Assembly: GCA_040381035.1 (NCBI GenBank)
Contig: JBEIHY010000112.1
Span: 1 to 9,417, forward strand
Length of the DNA stretch: 9,417 nucleotides
DNA from: REEB506 sp040381035
GTDB lineage: Bacteria > Pseudomonadota > Alphaproteobacteria > Caulobacterales > Aquidulcibacteraceae
Direction of reading: 5' to 3'
Translations under genes and position numbers: made by a program
In this document: piece after piece, positions 6,873 through 9,417 of the stretch
Layout: each line of letters opens with the position of its first letter
Position numbering within the stretch: the stretch's first letter is position 1
The notes under the pieces: generated by a model
Seen by the model: only the letters and a program-made list of their open reading frames with translations
Told to the model about the DNA's origin: nothing
Databases searched by the model: none

Positions 6873-7768
6873 CGAGGCAGCTCGGCGCGAAGCGCATCGG
6901 CCAGCACAGCCGCAAGAGAGATGGCGTTGGTCGCGTGTGGAACGGCATCCGTAGACGCGATTGCTCTCACGCCGGCGGCGCGCAATCGCTGTTCGACCGT
7001 GCTGTCAAAGAGTGCGTGCGTAATGCAGGCGACGATGTCGCGCGCGCCAGCGGCCTTGAGCATCTGTGCCGCCTTGATCAGCGTGCCGCCGCTTGAGCAA
7101 ATGTCGTCGACCAGAGCCACGGTGCGGCCGGAAAATGCGGAGGCGTCTTCAAGCGCGAGACGCACTTCATCGTCGCCAAGGCGCTTCTTCGTGAAGAGGC
7201 GATAATCTGCATTCAGCGCGGCTGCGACTTGTCTCACCCAGGGCTCGGATTCCACGTCCGGTCCGACAACAAAATTCGCATCAGGCAGCGTCTGCGTCAG
7301 CCAAGCCGCAATGGCGGGCGCGGCGGACAGATCAGTTGCTGTTGTCTGTGGAAAGACAGCGGCGATCGATGGCGTCCTGTGGAGGTGCGCATCGACAGTG
7401 ATGATGGAGTCGAACCGATCGCCAAGCAGATCCCCGATCACCTGCTGACTGTTCGGCTGGCCGGGCGAGAAAACGGCGTCCTGGCGCAAATAGCAGAGAT
7501 AGGGCGCCACAAGGATGAGGCGTTGCGCACCGGCGCGTCTCCACGCATCGCAACCCAAGAGCAAGGGGATGAGCTTTTCATCGGGGCGCGCCAACGAGCG
7601 ATAGACAATTGTTGTCGGCGCCGTCTCTGGAACCGTCGGCAGCACTTCGCCATCAGGGAAGGCGTGAACGTCGACGAGCTTGCACTCGATCCCCAGCGCC
7701 CCGGCAAGCGTACGCGCTGGCTGCGCTTCGTCGGCAAACGCATGAAGGATGACCAGCGCCGGGCTCAT
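6869..7768 (-). CDS. Ribose-phosphate pyrophosphokinase (PRPP synthetase)
   Basis: A 299-residue enzyme predicted to make PRPP and AMP from ribose-5-phosphate and ATP. Visible family features are: FPDGE (37-41); RQD near the ATP site (95-97) followed by FSPGQPNSQQV; VDAHLH, the metal-binding His region (125-130); GPDVESEPWV (169-178); the catalytic flexible loop FTKKR (192-196); and the PRPP loop VDDICSSGGT (220-229). At about 300 residues it is slightly shorter than the usual bacterial enzyme and looks closer to the divergent, archaeal-like type, so it is probably a paralogue of the housekeeping prs. The reading frame stays open upstream to 7960, but that extension is antisense-like, Arg-rich sequence inside the phosphorylase gene. 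ATG 7768 overlaps the phosphorylase stop (ATGA) and begins directly at the first beta-strand. No Shine-Dalgarno is visible, consistent with coupling. Confidence 0.92.
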   Translation of the reverse strand: MSPALVILHAFADEAQPARTLAGALGIECKLVDVHAFPDGEVLPTVPETAPTTIVYRSLARPDEKLIPLLLGCDAWRRAGAQRLILVAPYLCYLRQDAVFSPGQPNSQQVIGDLLGDRFDSIITVDAHLHRTPSIAAVFPQTTATDLSAAPAIAAWLTQTLPDANFVVGPDVESEPWVRQVAAALNADYRLFTKKRLGDDEVRLALEDASAFSGRTVALVDDICSSGGTLIKAAQMLKAAGARDIVACITHALFDSTVEQRLRAAGVRAIASTDAVPHATNAISLAAVLADALRAELPR

Positions 7769-9276
7769 GATAGGCGAAACCCGCACTCGGCGTCGGCGGC
7801 GCTGGCGGCATAGTCGAAATCCGCCCGTTCGACGCCGTGGATCCGATAAAGCGGCTCGCCCACGCGGACATTGTCGCCTTTGCGCTTGAGAATATCGATC
7901 CCAGCCCCTGCGTCGGTCGGCGCTCCTGCAAGGCGCGCAATGCGCGCGATGCGAAGACAATCAATGCCTTCAATCCAGCCGTCCGCCGGCGCCGCGACCT
8001 CGTGCACGAGTGCGCCGGGGGCGTTCGATATGGGCGACGGGCCTTGCGCCTCGGCGATCTGTTCCATCTTCTTCATGGCGGCGCCGCTCGTCAGGAGCTC
8101 GCGCGCACGCGCTTCGCCCTCACCGCCTCTGACCTCCGGATCAAGTTCAAGCAAGCGCCCAGCTAGACGAATGGACTTCTCCAGCAACTCGGCGGGCGCA
8201 TCGCTTGCGCCGCGCAGAACGGCCTGGACGTCCCGCATTTCGAGCGCCGGACCGATGCCGCGGCCAATCGGCTGCGAGCCGTCGGTCATCACGACATCGA
8301 CGTGCAAGCCCAGGCGCGAGCCGACAAACTCAAAGAGTTTGCGCAGCCGAAGGGCAGCGCGCGTGTCGCGCACCTTGGCGCTCGGTCCGACGGGCACATC
8401 AATGATGAGGCTGGTGGAACCGGCGGCGATCTTCTTGGAAAGAATGGAAGCGACCATCTGATCCGGCGTGTCGATGGAGAGCGGCCGCTCTACCGAGATC
8501 AGCACATCGTCGGCGGGTGAAAGATCGACGCGTCCGCCCCATACGACGCAGCCGCTGCAGCGCTCAACCACTGCCCGCATTTCGTCTTCATCGAGATCGA
8601 CCCGCGCGAGCACTTCCATCGTATCGGCGGTGCCGGCAGGCGAGGTGATGGCGCGCGATGAGGTTTTCGGAAACAGGAGCCCATGAGCGGCCACGATGGG
8701 GGCGACGATAAGAGAGGTGCGATTGCCGGGAACGCCGCCGATGCAATGTTTGTCGACAACGAGGCGATTGTTCCAGTCGAGCCGCTTGCCGGCGCGCGCC
8801 ATCGCATCGGTGAGCGCGAGTGTCTCGTCCGCGGTCATGAAGCTTGCGCAGGCCACCAGGAAGGCGGCGATCTCCATGTCCGACCAACGATGATCCACGA
8901 GGTCGTGCACAACGTCGGAAAGTTGTGCGGCTGTCAGCGTGGCGCCGCGGATCTTGTCGAAGATCGCAGACGTCGCCAAAGGCGGCGGCGCGGGCGCGAC
9001 ATCGACCAGAGCGCCCGTGAGAGCGCCAAGGCGACGAAACGCCGGCTGGGTGAGACCTGCCTCGTCGGCGCTCACCAGAAGTGGGTCCTCGGCGATCACA
9101 ACGCTGGCGAGGATGCGCTCGCCGCCAGCGTTGATTTCAACCTTGCGAGAACCCTTCAAGCGCTCGGGTCTCAACGCTCGGCAATCGCGCGATAGGATGA
9201 GCACGTTCTCTCTGAACGTATCGATTGCGATCGGCTTGATCTTCAGTTGCACTGGACTTGCCCGATAAATGCTCAT
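7765..9276 (-). CDS. Archaeal-type AMP/thymidine phosphorylase
   Basis: This 503-residue member of the nucleoside phosphorylase II family is the length of archaeal AMP phosphorylases. It carries their extra N-terminal domain (about 1-90) ahead of the catalytic core. Key motifs are: phosphate loop KHCIGGVPGNRT (176-187); KTSSRAITSPAGTADTMEVL (204-223); SPADD (253-257); R264, S277 and K281, which match E. coli DeoA Arg171, Ser186 and Lys190 in a by-eye alignment; TDGSQPIGRGIGPALE (331-346); and the C-terminal GAGIDILKRKGDNVRVGEPL (457-476). The family either phosphorolyses thymidine or, in archaea, converts AMP, CMP and UMP to base plus ribose-1,5-bisphosphate. Length and motifs favour the NMP-type branch, but specificity is not proven. 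The gene overlaps the PRPP synthetase gene by four bases and starts 35 nt after the end of the preceding minus-strand gene. Confidence 0.92.
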   Translation of the reverse strand: MSIYRASPVQLKIKPIAIDTFRENVLILSRDCRALRPERLKGSRKVEINAGGERILASVVIAEDPLLVSADEAGLTQPAFRRLGALTGALVDVAPAPPPLATSAIFDKIRGATLTAAQLSDVVHDLVDHRWSDMEIAAFLVACASFMTADETLALTDAMARAGKRLDWNNRLVVDKHCIGGVPGNRTSLIVAPIVAAHGLLFPKTSSRAITSPAGTADTMEVLARVDLDEDEMRAVVERCSGCVVWGGRVDLSPADDVLISVERPLSIDTPDQMVASILSKKIAAGSTSLIIDVPVGPSAKVRDTRAALRLRKLFEFVGSRLGLHVDVVMTDGSQPIGRGIGPALEMRDVQAVLRGASDAPAELLEKSIRLAGRLLELDPEVRGGEGEARARELLTSGAAMKKMEQIAEAQGPSPISNAPGALVHEVAAPADGWIEGIDCLRIARIARLAGAPTDAGAGIDILKRKGDNVRVGEPLYRIHGVERADFDYAASAADAECGFRLS

Positions 9277-9311
9277 GAGCTATGCCTGAATCTTGGTGAC
9301 GGCCATCCGGA

Positions 9312-9417
9312 TCAAGCGGCGGCGGGTTTGGCTTGCGGGTCGGGGGAGCGTTCCCCTTCCTCGACGCCGTCTTTGAATTTCACGCCATAGATCACCTTTG
9401 GCAAGAGGTCTGTTCCG
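9312..9417 (-). CDS. C-terminal tail of an unrecognised protein (partial)
   Basis: The minus strand is open from the window edge to TGA at 9314-9312, giving 34 residues: GTDLLPKVIYGVKFKDG, then a charged stretch (VEEGERSPD) and an Ala/Pro tail ending KPAAA. I do not recognise the family from this much. A following gene on the same strand after 35 nt, GC-rich codon use and the hydrophilic tail typical of a protein end support it as real coding sequence. It is probably the upstream member of the phosphorylase operon. Confidence 0.55.
   Translation of the reverse strand, partial: GTDLLPKVIYGVKFKDGVEEGERSPDPQAKPAAA

Noticed and set aside
7769..7960. A 64-codon N-terminal extension of the PRPP synthetase
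   Set aside because: It lies wholly inside the phosphorylase coding sequence in another frame, is Arg-rich low-quality sequence, and the family fold starts exactly at ATG 7768, which forms an ATGA overlap.
9237..9250. TTGATCTTCAGTTG as a second FixK/FNR site
   Set aside because: The right half-site lacks CAA in the required position, and it lies inside the phosphorylase coding region.
1..9417. CRISPR array, tRNA or rRNA genes
   Set aside because: No regularly spaced direct repeats and no stretch resembling cloverleaf or ribosomal RNA sequence were seen; the window is almost wholly protein-coding.

Overview
The window is GC-rich, gene-dense bacterial DNA. Codon use, the FixK/FNR-type operator and the closest remembered protein relatives suggest a Proteobacterium, most likely an alphaproteobacterium; this assignment is inference without a database search.

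Layout: (1) Positions 1 to about 300 are the left part of an insertion sequence carrying the N-terminus of an IS256-family (mutator-type) transposase on the minus strand. It adjoins a DUF302-like gene (281-472, minus) that stops after about 60 codons, as if the element had cut it. (2) A small conserved gene of unknown function (504-878, minus) precedes the DUF302 remnant, probably in the same transcript. (3) A 128-bp divergent intergenic region contains a palindrome matching the FixK/FNR consensus (947-960). (4) On the plus strand lies a CPSF/Ysh1-type metallo-beta-lactamase/beta-CASP nuclease (1007-2584). (5) Facing it, and sharing a CTAG stop overlap, is the end of a long minus-strand operon. 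In transcription order this runs: tail of an unrecognised gene (9417-9312), archaeal-type AMP/thymidine phosphorylase (9276-7765), ribose-phosphate pyrophosphokinase (7768-6869), ABC ATPase (6872-6144), duplicated-FtsX ABC permease (6150-3772) and HlyD-family periplasmic adaptor (3768-2581). Every junction from the phosphorylase onward is an overlap or a 3-nt gap, so these five genes are almost certainly co-transcribed and probably translationally coupled.

Working together: the ATPase, permease and adaptor would form a MacAB/DevBCA-like tripartite pump; no outer-membrane TolC partner is encoded here. The two enzymes upstream both act in nucleotide and phosphoribose metabolism. PRPP synthetase makes AMP as a by-product, and an AMP phosphorylase would convert AMP to ribose-1,5-bisphosphate and adenine. 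A beta-CASP exonuclease next door could release NMPs from RNA. The set therefore looks like an RNA/nucleotide-recycling module, possibly oxygen-regulated, tied to an envelope efflux pump. The link between the two halves is inferred from gene order only.
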